8,216 nucleotides of DNA from Sphingomonadaceae bacterium (GCA_023384025.1 JAHDXX010000073.1:1-8216); one strand, 5' to 3'. Positions 1 through 5,947 are shown, counted from the stretch's first letter. The notes: generated by a model not told the origin, from the sequence alone. Program-made: numbers and translations.

Positions 1-405
1 AACAACGCCCGCAGCGACAGGCTCGACACGTTCTTCTGGCGCCACAGTTTCGCCGAGCGCCGCTGCCTGATCCCGCTGACCGGTTGGGCCGAGGCGCAAG
101 GGCCGCGCGGGAAGATGACCCGCACCTGGCTCAGTTTGCAAGATGAACCCCTGTTCGCCGCCGCCGGGGTCTGGCGCCAGAGCGACGAATGGGGCGCGTG
201 CTATTCGATGGTGATGACCGCCTCGGCGAGCGCAGTGGCCGAGGTCCACGAACGCATGCCGGTGCTGCTGGCGCGCGAGGCATGGGCTGGGTGGGCGCAA
301 GGCTCGCCCGAGGAGGCGATGGGATTGTGTACGGCGTGTGCGGGCGAGGTCGCGATCGACCGGACCGCGCAGCCTTGGGCGGGGGTGCGGTGCAGGTGGG
401 GTTGA
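1..405 (+). CDS. SOS response-associated peptidase (SRAP/YedK/HMCES family), 5'-truncated by window edge
   Basis: The last 134 residues of an SRAP-domain protein are visible; the start lies before the window. The family forms a covalent thiazolidine crosslink with abasic sites in single-stranded DNA through its Cys2 and shields them from error-prone processing. The visible part carries the family's active-site blocks: an NAR motif with Asn at visible residue 2, the RCLIPLTGWAEA block with the conserved Glu at residue 31, and VHERMPVLL with the conserved His at residue 83. Their spacing is close to that of Asn75, Glu105 and His160 in E. coli YedK. The Cys2 nucleophile cannot be checked because the N-terminus is missing. 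The reading frame is open from base 1 to TGA at 403-405. The gene is convergent with the amidohydrolase, with one base between the stop codons. Family assignment is firm; the role in this organism is inferred from homologues. Confidence 0.9.
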   Translation, partial: NNARSDRLDTFFWRHSFAERRCLIPLTGWAEAQGPRGKMTRTWLSLQDEPLFAAAGVWRQSDEWGACYSMVMTASASAVAEVHERMPVLLAREAWAGWAQGSPEEAMGLCTACAGEVAIDRTAQPWAGVRCRWG

Positions 406-428
406 TCTAATCCGCCACTTTCCCGCCC
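377..428. terminator. GC-rich inverted repeat across convergent stops (possible bidirectional terminator)
   Basis: GGGCGGG at 377-383 is perfectly complementary to CCCGCCC at 422-428, with a nested GTGG (396-399)/CCAC (415-418) pair inside. The structure brackets the stop codons of the SRAP gene (403-405) and the amidohydrolase (407-409), where a terminator serving both genes would be expected. The loop is long (38 nt), and in the plus direction the stem is followed by only a short T/C stretch, so this is not a canonical intrinsic terminator. Both arms lie in coding sequence, so the repeat may also be chance in GC-rich DNA. Confidence 0.25.
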
Positions 429-1678
429 TTCATCACCCAGTCGACGCTCTCCAGCGCGGTGACGTCGGCGAGTGGGTCGCCGTCGACCGCGATCAGGTCG
501 GCGAAGGCGCCGGGCCGCAGGGTACCGACCTGGCCCGACTGGCCGAGCGCGGCGGCGGCTGTGGTGGTGGCGGCGCGGATCGCCTCCAACGGGGTCATGC
601 CGTATTCGACCATGACCTTGAACTGCCCGCCCACGTCCTCGTGCGGCATCACCCCGGCATCGCTGGCGAAGACCATCTTCACGCCCGCCTTGTGCGCCTT
701 GCGGAAATTGTCGCGCTGGATCTGGGCGATCTCGCGGTCCTTGCGCAGGTTGTCTTCCAGCACCCCGTTGGCCTTGCCGGTGGCTTGCGTGTAGTCGGTG
801 TTGTAGATGTCCATCGCGAAATAGGTGCCCTTTTCGACCGCGAGGCGGATGCCTTCGTCGTCGACCAGGCTCGCGTGTTCGATGGTGTCGATCCCGGCCT
901 TGATCGCCAGCTTGATGCCCGTCGCGCCGTGGGCATGGGCGGCGACCTTGAGGCCCCAGAAATGCGCTTCCTCGGCAATCGCGGTCAGCTCGGCCAGCGT
1001 CAATTGCGCCTGCCCCGGCTCGGTGTTGCGGCTGAACACCCCGCCGGTGGCGCAGACCTTGATCACTTCGGCGCCATACTTGCGCTGTTCGCGCACCCGC
1101 AGGCGCAGCTCGTCCGGGCTGTCGCCGACCGCCGGACTCTTGGCCTCGAAGCTGGGTGGCAGGTACGTCTGGTCGCAGTGCCCGCCGGTCGCGCCAAGGG
1201 CGTAGTTGCCGTTGACGATGCGTGGGCCGGGAACCCAGCCTTCCTCGATCGCCTGATCGACCCCGGCCACATTGTAGTCGCCATCGCCGACATTGCGCAC
1301 GGTGGTGAACCCGGCCTTGAGCATCTTCTCGGCATTGGCGACCGCAAGGGCAGTGGCGAACCGGTCGGTGAACTGGAGGCTGGAGTAGCCGCCGTATTCC
1401 GGCCGCCCGTCCAGATGGACATGCATGTCGATCAGGCCGGGCAGCAGGGTGTGGCCGGAAAGGTCGATCACCTTCGCGCCCGTCGGGGCAGCGCCGCCCG
1501 CCTGTACCGCCGCGATCACGCCGTCGGTCACCGTCACCAGCGGCGCTTGGACATACTTGCCGGTCTCGACCTCGAGCAAGCGGTCCGCCTTGATGTAGAC
1601 CGTTTCCGCCTGAACGGTGGCCGGGGCCGCGAGCGCGGCTACCGGGAGGGCGAGGGCGGCGAGCAGGCGGGTGTGCAT
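407..1678 (-). CDS. Exported metal-dependent amidohydrolase (imidazolonepropionase-like / Xaa-Arg or Xaa-Pro dipeptidase-like)
   Basis: A 423-residue amidohydrolase-superfamily enzyme with a cleavable signal peptide: MHTR, then a long Ala/Leu core, with likely cleavage after VQA near residue 24, placing it in the periplasm. Binuclear metal-site residues are in family order: HVH at 86-88, the probable carboxylated Lys207 (VIKV), His248 (AAHAHG), His268 (TIEHAS) and Asp340 (FASDAG). The C-terminus returns to the beta-sandwich, with GTLRPGAFADLIAVDGDP at 385-402. Close family members, including characterised Caulobacter enzymes, hydrolyse dipeptides or N-acyl amino acids, often with C-terminal Arg, Lys or Pro; the substrate here cannot be read from sequence. 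The ATG at 1678 is chosen because it begins the signal peptide and has AGGAG 10 nt upstream. The frame stays open further upstream, but that extension has no signal-peptide or domain character. It may be cotranscribed with the VOC gene 100 bp upstream. Confidence 0.88.
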   Translation of the reverse strand: MHTRLLAALALPVAALAAPATVQAETVYIKADRLLEVETGKYVQAPLVTVTDGVIAAVQAGGAAPTGAKVIDLSGHTLLPGLIDMHVHLDGRPEYGGYSSLQFTDRFATALAVANAEKMLKAGFTTVRNVGDGDYNVAGVDQAIEEGWVPGPRIVNGNYALGATGGHCDQTYLPPSFEAKSPAVGDSPDELRLRVREQRKYGAEVIKVCATGGVFSRNTEPGQAQLTLAELTAIAEEAHFWGLKVAAHAHGATGIKLAIKAGIDTIEHASLVDDEGIRLAVEKGTYFAMDIYNTDYTQATGKANGVLEDNLRKDREIAQIQRDNFRKAHKAGVKMVFASDAGVMPHEDVGGQFKVMVEYGMTPLEAIRAATTTAAAALGQSGQVGTLRPGAFADLIAVDGDPLADVTALESVDWVMKGGKVAD

Positions 1679-1688
1679 GGGCGTTCGA

Positions 1689-1693
1689 CTCCT
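1689..1693 (-). promoter_or_regulatory. Ribosome binding site fixing the amidohydrolase start
   Basis: On the minus strand AGGAG lies 10 nt before the ATG at 1678. It supports that start over the 63 further in-frame codons available upstream. Confidence 0.65.
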
Positions 1694-1744
1694 GATTTCG
1701 GTCTGCCGTCTTGTCTGGCATCCCGGCGGGGTTTTGCAAGCGGA

Positions 1745-1780
1745 GCGAACATCGGTTCGCGGGGGATGAACTCGTTCATC
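1745..1780 (-). repeat. Two tandem inverted repeats between VOC and amidohydrolase genes
   Basis: GCGAAC (1745-1750) pairs with GTTCGC (1755-1760) across a 4-nt loop. Four bases on, GATGAAC (1765-1771) pairs with GTTCATC (1774-1780) across 2 nt and overlaps the VOC stop codon (1779-1781). Both arms share the GAAC/GTTC core. In the minus-strand transcript they would form consecutive hairpins just after the VOC gene, which could terminate, attenuate or stabilise the message. No U-run follows, so this is not a standard intrinsic terminator. A protein-binding site is the other possibility. The rest of this 100-bp gap shows only the amidohydrolase ribosome binding site. Confidence 0.35.
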
Positions 1781-2159
1781 AGGCCGGTTCCGCATAGGAA
1801 ACGATCTCGAACTCGATCCCGTCCCAGTCGAAGAAATAGAACCGCCTGCCCGGCTCGTAGTCGGCATGGTTGAACGGGATCAGGCCAGCCTGCGTGACCA
1901 CCTCTTCTGCCGCATCGAGGTCGTCGACGACCAGCCCGATATGGTTGAGCGGCTGCCCCTTGGAATGGCGCGGCACCGGTTCGTCATGGGTATAGACGGC
2001 GAGGTAATCCCGCGCGTTGCCGACATGGATCGTCCACCCTCCGAGCTGCGACGGCCCGCGCCAGCGTTCATGCCAGCCGCACAGCGCCTTGAGCAGGTTT
2101 GCCAGGCGATCGGGATCGCTGACGGTCACGTTGGCGTGTTCGAGAAAGCCGGTCGGCAT
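1779..2159 (-). CDS. VOC-superfamily protein (glyoxalase / bleomycin-resistance / extradiol dioxygenase fold)
   Basis: A 126-residue single VOC domain of typical size, made of two beta-alpha-beta-beta-beta modules. Candidate metal ligands occupy family positions: His8 in LEHANVTVSDP at the start of module one, His73 in LNHIGLVVDD at the start of module two, and Glu118 in the terminal DWDGIEFEIV strand. Members include glyoxalase I, fosfomycin- and bleomycin-resistance proteins and ring-cleaving dioxygenases. The substrate here is unknown; small sphingomonad VOC proteins are usually annotated only to superfamily. The ATG at 2159 has AGGAG 7 nt upstream; a start 7 codons earlier (2180) is possible but would swallow the ribosome binding site. 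The gene diverges from soxR, and a SoxR box with a -35 hexamer facing this gene lies in its presumed promoter. SoxR-activated expression under redox stress is therefore likely (inference). The amidohydrolase follows 100 bp downstream on the same strand. Confidence 0.87.
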   Translation of the reverse strand: MPTGFLEHANVTVSDPDRLANLLKALCGWHERWRGPSQLGGWTIHVGNARDYLAVYTHDEPVPRHSKGQPLNHIGLVVDDLDAAEEVVTQAGLIPFNHADYEPGRRFYFFDWDGIEFEIVSYAEPA

Positions 2160-2166
2160 GGGGTGT

Positions 2167-2171
2167 CTCCT
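2167..2171 (-). promoter_or_regulatory. Ribosome binding site fixing the VOC gene start
   Basis: On the minus strand AGGAG lies 7 nt before the ATG at 2159, an ideal spacing. It favours this start over the in-frame ATG at 2180. Confidence 0.75.
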
Positions 2172-2178
2172 GTCGATC

Positions 2179-2197
2179 ATTCGCCGGGATGGCGAAT
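2179..2197 (-). repeat. Inverted repeat in the VOC 5' leader
   Basis: ATTCGCC (2179-2185) pairs perfectly with GGCGAAT (2191-2197) across the 5-nt loop GGGAT. It lies between the SoxR-type promoter and the VOC ribosome binding site. It could be a leader hairpin stabilising or gating the message, or an operator for a second dimeric regulator. Function is unproven. Confidence 0.35.
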
Positions 2198-2200
2198 CGC

Positions 2201-2204
2201 AGGA
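2201..2204 (+). promoter_or_regulatory. soxR: Possible ribosome binding site for an upstream soxR start at 2212
   Basis: AGGA lies 7 nt before an in-frame ATG at 2212 that would add 18 residues to SoxR. The favoured start at 2266 has no clear purine-rich site before it, so this competing signal leaves the start open. Using 2212 would place the SoxR operator inside the soxR coding sequence. Confidence 0.3.
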
Positions 2205-2208
2205 ACAG

Positions 2209-2239
2209 GAAATGCAACCTCAAGTGACCTTGAGGTCAA
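2209..2239 (-). promoter_or_regulatory. Predicted SoxR-activated promoter of the VOC gene
   Basis: On the minus strand a -35-like TTGACC (2234-2239) is followed by a 19-bp spacer (2215-2233) carrying most of the SoxR palindrome, then by the -10 position CATTTC (2209-2214). The overlong 19-bp spacer with the operator inside it is the hallmark of MerR-family activated promoters, and the geometry matches E. coli soxS. The -10 is poor, so the call rests on the -35 and the operator. Transcription would start near 2202, giving a leader of about 43 nt. In the plus direction the equivalent hexamers (GCAACC, AATGGA) are worse. Confidence 0.5.
2217..2236. promoter_or_regulatory. SoxR operator (SoxR box)
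   Basis: ACCTCAAGTGACCTTGAGGT is a perfect 8-bp inverted repeat around a 4-bp centre. The CCTCAAG-N4-CTTGAGG core is the known SoxR-box pattern of enterics, pseudomonads and actinobacteria. It sits between the VOC gene and the soxR gene whose product should bind it. SoxR holds such operators in both states and activates on oxidation by distorting the long spacer. Which of the two divergent genes responds is discussed under the promoter entry. Confidence 0.88.
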
Positions 2240-2265
2240 ATGGAAAATGTGCGACGCGCTTCGGC

Positions 2266-2703
2266 ATGAATGCACGCGACCATCTGACCATTGGCGATCT
2301 CGCCCGGCGGACGGGCATCAGCGTCTCGGCAATCCGGTCTTACGAGGAGCGCGGGCTGGTCCAGTCGCTGCGGACCAGCGGCAACCAGCGCCGGTTCCTG
2401 CGCGGCGAGATCCGTCGGCTGAGTTTTATCCTGATTGCCCAGCGACTGGGCCTGTCGCTCGCGGAAATCGAGCAGGCGCTTACCGGGCTGCCGCAAAGGC
2501 GCAACCCGACCGCAGCGGACTGGGCGCGGATCAGCGGTGGCATTCGCCAGCGGATCGACGCGCAGATTGCCCAGCTCGAAAAAGTGCGCGAGGACCTGAC
2601 CGGCTGCATCGGCTGCGGCTGCCTCAGCCTGAAGAAATGCGCGCTCTACAATGCGGGCGACGAATGGGGCAGCAAGCTGACCGGACCCCGCGTCCTGGGT
2701 TAG
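2266..2703 (+). CDS. soxR: Redox-sensitive transcriptional activator SoxR (MerR family)
   Basis: A 145-residue cytoplasmic regulator. Residues 7-75 form the MerR winged-helix domain (LTIGDLARRTGISVSAI, then SYEERGLV and TSGNQRRF). A dimerisation helix spans roughly 83-111, followed by the [2Fe-2S] loop CIGCGC...C with Cys114, Cys117, Cys119 and Cys125, the CX2CXCX5C spacing of E. coli SoxR. The tail GDEWGSKLTGPRVL is also SoxR-like. One-electron oxidation of the cluster by redox-cycling compounds or superoxide converts SoxR to an activator. No soxS is visible, as expected outside the enterics, where SoxR acts directly on small target sets. The ATG at 2266 places the start just before the winged helix; an in-frame ATG at 2212 with a better ribosome binding site is the alternative (163 residues). 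The gene diverges from the VOC gene, and its stop codon overlaps that of the convergent sixA-like gene. Confidence 0.96.
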   Translation: MNARDHLTIGDLARRTGISVSAIRSYEERGLVQSLRTSGNQRRFLRGEIRRLSFILIAQRLGLSLAEIEQALTGLPQRRNPTAADWARISGGIRQRIDAQIAQLEKVREDLTGCIGCGCLSLKKCALYNAGDEWGSKLTGPRVLG

Positions 2704-2726
2704 TGTTCGGGGCCCAAGGCGGGGTC
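2684..2726. terminator. Inverted repeat over the soxR/sixA convergent ends (possible bidirectional terminator)
   Basis: GACCCCGC (2684-2691) is perfectly complementary to GCGGGGTC (2719-2726). Inside it, TGGG (2696-2699) pairs with CCCA (2713-2716), giving a bulged long stem with a loop of about 13 nt. The structure is centred on the overlapping stop codons at 2700-2703, so it is encoded inside the 3' ends of both genes. No T-tract flanks it on either strand, so if it terminates transcription it does so non-canonically. Confidence 0.35.
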
Positions 2727-3227
2727 GAGATCACGCGGCCGCACAAAGCGCACCAGCCGCCCGCAATCGCTGCGCAGGTCGGCCCAGTCGTCGATGTCGA
2801 GTTCGAACTTGGCGAAGGTCGCGGTAGGGAACTTGCGCGCGGCTTCGTCAAACAGGGCGTTTTCGGCGGCAGGCGGGACCAGCTCGAGCAAGGCTTCCTG
2901 CAGGCCCGGGTTGTGTCCGCACACCATCACGGATCGCGCATTGCCTGCGTGTTCGCGGATCACTTCGAAGATCGTGTCGCTGCTGGCAAGATAGAGGCGC
3001 TCGTCCCAGATCGGGGTCGCGCGGGGCATGGCGAGGTCGACGGTCTGCCGCACACGTTCGGCGGGACTGGCGAGTATCTTGTCCCAGTGTGTTCCCGCAC
3101 AGGCGATATCGTCACCCAGCAAGTCCGCGCCGCGTCTGCCCCGTGCGTTCAGTCCGCGATCGAAATCGCGCGCGACTCCTTCGTCCCAGTCGGATTTCGC
3201 ATGGCGGAAGAGCGCTAGAGTCTTCAC
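2700..3227 (-). CDS. sixA: SixA-like phosphohistidine phosphatase (histidine phosphatase superfamily)
   Basis: A 175-residue, single-domain cytoplasmic histidine phosphatase. The N-terminal RHAKS motif carries the catalytic Arg8 and His9. Further family residues are the RG near 29-30, ASPAERVRQT (54-62) with Arg58, and His105 in VCGHNPGL. The RHAKSDW form and short length match SixA, which in E. coli removes phosphate from phosphohistidine proteins (ArcB HPt domain, and NPr of the nitrogen PTS). The partner here is not identifiable. The start is GTG at 3227, read through overlap with the helicase stop: the four bases GTGA at 3227-3224 serve both genes, implying translational coupling. A GGAGG lies 13 nt upstream, rather far, so reinitiation is likely. 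The 3' end overlaps the soxR stop codon tail to tail. Confidence 0.88.
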   Translation of the reverse strand: MKTLALFRHAKSDWDEGVARDFDRGLNARGRRGADLLGDDIACAGTHWDKILASPAERVRQTVDLAMPRATPIWDERLYLASSDTIFEVIREHAGNARSVMVCGHNPGLQEALLELVPPAAENALFDEAARKFPTATFAKFELDIDDWADLRSDCGRLVRFVRPRDLDPALGPEH

Positions 3228-5947
3228 GGTTGTTGCCGGTCCTCCACCATGGCCTGGGCTGATGCGCCAGAAACACCGTCCGCCACGCGTTGTAAAGCCT
3301 CATCCAGCGTGACTCGCGAAACCGGGGTGCCTTCCGGGAAGGCCGAGAGCAGGCGAGTGGGGAAGGCGGCGGAGAGGACGACGAAATGCCCGGCATCGTC
3401 CCTGCTGCGGATGAGGCGGCCGAAAGCCTGCGCCAGTCGGGCGCGGATAATGCGATCATCGTAGGCGCTACCGCCCTCGGCTGCCCGCCTGGCGCGGTGC
3501 AGGATGTCGGGCCGAGGCCACGGCACCTGCTCCATAACCACGCACCTGAGTGACTGTCCGGGCACATCGACCCCGTCGCGCAGGGCATCAGTGCCAAGCA
3601 GGCTGGCGGCGGGATCGTCACGGAACATGTCAACCAGCGTTCCCGTGTCGATCGGATCGACGTGCTGGGCATAGAGCGGCAGTCCTGCACGGGCGAGCCG
3701 GTCAGCGATGCGACCATGCACCGCGCGCAGTCTGCGGATGGCGGTGAACAGGCCCAACACGCCGCCACCTGCCGCTTCGATAAGCCGCCCGAAACCGCCG
3801 GCAAGGGCGGCAAGGTCACCGCGGGCGATATCGGTCACGATCAGCACTTCGGCCCGGTTGGCGTAGTCGAACGGGCTCTCTGCCTCGACCAGAACTGGCG
3901 AGAGATCGAGGTGCGGTGCGCCGGACCGGGCAATCGTGCCACCCCAGTCAGGGCCATCCCGCAAAGTGGCGCTGGTCAGCATGACCCCGTGTGCCGGCTC
4001 CAGCACGACCCGGGCAAAGGGCTTGGTCGGATCGAGCCACCGGCGATGAATGCCGACGTCGAACTCGCGCGCCTCGCTTCGGTCAACCGCCAGCCAGTCG
4101 ACGAATTCGGGATCCGCCGGCCCGCCCAACCGGGCAAGCAGGGCCTCCCACGCGGCGAGCAGGTCAATCCGCCAGGCCAGCGAATGGCGCGCCCCTTCGA
4201 TCCGTGCGCGGCCCTGCGCATCGAGCCAGTCGGGCGCGGTCTCCAGCACGGCTTCGAGCCGCACGGCGAGGCGGGCCAGCGGCTGGCGGATCCGGGCTAG
4301 GGCAGAAGCGGCTTCCTGCGCATGTTCGATCAGTTCGCCGGGAAGGCCGGCGGCTTCGGTCTCCAGCCCGTAACCGGCATCCTGCCCGCCGCTCTCGTCG
4401 CGGGCGAATGCAGTTGTGCGCACCGCCGCCAGCAGTTGCTCGAGCGTGCCAAGCGGTTCGTTGTCATGCAGGCGCTGGAGCCACCCGTCCGATGGCAGGT
4501 CGTGCGCAGCGCGGACCGCCGCTTCGACCGCTTCGCCCCCCGCTTCGTCATAGCTGGCCACGTCGGCCAGCCGGGCTGCCAGACCGCGGCGGCGGCCCTT
4601 GGCCTTCTTCTCCGGTCCGATAATCCATCGCCGCAGTTCGATCGCTTCCTGCCCGGTCAGCGCGGCGGCGAATGTCGAGTCAGCTGCGTCGAAGACATGG
4701 TGGCCTTCGTCGAACACGATGCGGGTAGGGCGGTTGGCAGGATCGCGCGCGCGGGCTGCATTGACCATGACCAGCGCATGGTTGGCGATCACCAGGTCGG
4801 CCTGCGCGGAAGCGCGGCTGGCGCGTTCGATGAAGCATTTGCGATAGTGCGGGCACCCGGCATAGACGCATTCGCCGCGCTGGTCGGTCAGCGCGGTGAT
4901 GCCGCGCTTGCGAAACAGTGTTCCGAGCCAGCCGGGCAAGTCACCGCCGACAATGTCGCCGTCCTGCGAATAAGCGGCCCAGCGCGCGACGAGGTGCGCC
5001 AGCATGGCTGCCCGACCGCCGAACCCGCCCTGCAACGCATCTTCGAGGTTGAGCAGGCAGAGGTAGTTTTCCCGCCCCTTGCGCACCACGACAGGGCGCG
5101 ATCCGTCAATCCGCGCATCGGGCCAGGCCCGCCGGCTTTCGCTGCGCAACTGGCGCTGCAGGTTCTTGGTGTAGGTCGAAACCCACACCGTACCGCCCGA
5201 GGCCGACGACCACAGCGATGCCGGGGCGAGATACCCCAGGGTCTTGCCGATCCCGGTCCCCGCCTGGGCGAGCACGACATGCGGCTGCCCCCGTTCGCGT
5301 CGCGGGGCAAACATCCCGCCTGCGCGGGCGGCGTAGTGCCGCTGGCCCGGTCGTTGCTCCGATCCGGCGCCGGTCAGGCGATCAAGCCGGCTGACGATGT
5401 CTGCCTCGGCGAGCGTCACTTGTGCCGGTTGCGGGCGCTCCGGTGCGTCCTCCCATTCCGGCAGGCGGGAAAACAGCCAGCGCTCCGGCTGCTCAGGTCG
5501 GGCAAGGTGTGGCAGGAGCACTTGCGCCCAGGGCCAGCGCAAGCGGGTTAGCGATTGCAGCGCGCTCCATGCGCCTTCCCGCTCCGGCCAATCGGGTGCT
5601 TCGCACATGGCGACCAGCGCCACAGCGGCCTGTTGCAGCAGCAGGGGCACGGCGTCATCGCCTGCGGGTTCGGGTAATCCAAGCGCACGGGCGAGGCCCT
5701 TGGGGGTGGGTACGCAGAACCGGGCCGGATGGACGAAGGCGAACAGTTCCAGCAGGTCGAGCCCGGAAAGGTCCGGATAGCCGAGCCTGCTGGCGACCAA
5801 CGGCGCGTTGAGCAAGAGCACCGGCGTGTCGGCGGCCCGGGTAATAGCCTCGCCCTTCGAGCACCCTTTCGTGACGCCATTGCTGTCCCGCAGCCAGGTG
5901 CCGGCATGGGAGGCGTGGAGCGCGGGGAGGGCAAGCGTCGGGGGCAC
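3224..5947 (-). CDS. ATP-dependent DNA helicase, DinG/XPD-like iron-sulfur superfamily 2
   Basis: A 907-residue helicase. Walker A is AQAGTGIGKT (227-236, Lys235), motif Ia region VSTYTKNLQRQL (256-267), the Walker B box VFDEGH (411-416, DEGH in place of DEAH), motif III-like LTSATL (657-662), and motif VI QAFGRLIRSRDD (840-851, with Arg844 and Arg847). Between Walker A and B, Cys297, Cys360, Cys365 and Cys371 have the spacing of the [4Fe-4S] domain of DinG and XPD. Such enzymes unwind forked DNA, D-loops and R-loops in 5'-3' direction. Residues 1-205 precede the helicase core and are absent from E. coli DinG. The GTG at 5947 is the most upstream usual start after an in-frame stop and precedes the conserved-looking LPALHASHAG; no clear ribosome binding site is seen. 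It lies 42 bp behind csoR and overlaps sixA. The helicase family is certain; dinG orthology is not. Confidence 0.92.
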   Translation of the reverse strand: MPPTLALPALHASHAGTWLRDSNGVTKGCSKGEAITRAADTPVLLLNAPLVASRLGYPDLSGLDLLELFAFVHPARFCVPTPKGLARALGLPEPAGDDAVPLLLQQAAVALVAMCEAPDWPEREGAWSALQSLTRLRWPWAQVLLPHLARPEQPERWLFSRLPEWEDAPERPQPAQVTLAEADIVSRLDRLTGAGSEQRPGQRHYAARAGGMFAPRRERGQPHVVLAQAGTGIGKTLGYLAPASLWSSASGGTVWVSTYTKNLQRQLRSESRRAWPDARIDGSRPVVVRKGRENYLCLLNLEDALQGGFGGRAAMLAHLVARWAAYSQDGDIVGGDLPGWLGTLFRKRGITALTDQRGECVYAGCPHYRKCFIERASRASAQADLVIANHALVMVNAARARDPANRPTRIVFDEGHHVFDAADSTFAAALTGQEAIELRRWIIGPEKKAKGRRRGLAARLADVASYDEAGGEAVEAAVRAAHDLPSDGWLQRLHDNEPLGTLEQLLAAVRTTAFARDESGGQDAGYGLETEAAGLPGELIEHAQEAASALARIRQPLARLAVRLEAVLETAPDWLDAQGRARIEGARHSLAWRIDLLAAWEALLARLGGPADPEFVDWLAVDRSEAREFDVGIHRRWLDPTKPFARVVLEPAHGVMLTSATLRDGPDWGGTIARSGAPHLDLSPVLVEAESPFDYANRAEVLIVTDIARGDLAALAGGFGRLIEAAGGGVLGLFTAIRRLRAVHGRIADRLARAGLPLYAQHVDPIDTGTLVDMFRDDPAASLLGTDALRDGVDVPGQSLRCVVMEQVPWPRPDILHRARRAAEGGSAYDDRIIRARLAQAFGRLIRSRDDAGHFVVLSAAFPTRLLSAFPEGTPVSRVTLDEALQRVADGVSGASAQAMVEDRQQP

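Noticed and set aside
1721..1736. CCCGGCGGGG followed by TTTT, resembling a plus-strand intrinsic terminator
   Set aside because: The stem is only about three base pairs and no plus-strand gene ends here.
201..1739. Long minus-strand open frame (512 codons) largely overlapping the amidohydrolase
   Set aside because: It is a frame-shadow of the amidohydrolase in GC-rich DNA: the product is Arg/Gly/Pro-rich with no recognisable domain, while the other frame has a signal peptide and a full metal site.
338..1873. Long plus-strand open frame (511 codons) opposite the amidohydrolase
   Set aside because: Antisense shadow of a GC-rich coding region with no domain, and it would run through the SRAP stop and the VOC gene end.
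1866..3218. Plus-strand open frame (450 codons) spanning the VOC gene, soxR and sixA
   Set aside because: It runs antisense to two clear genes and out of frame with soxR, with no family signature of its own.
4322..5551. Plus-strand open frame (409 codons) opposite the helicase
   Set aside because: The helicase motifs and Fe-S cysteines on the other strand establish the true gene; this frame shows no motif or ribosome binding site.
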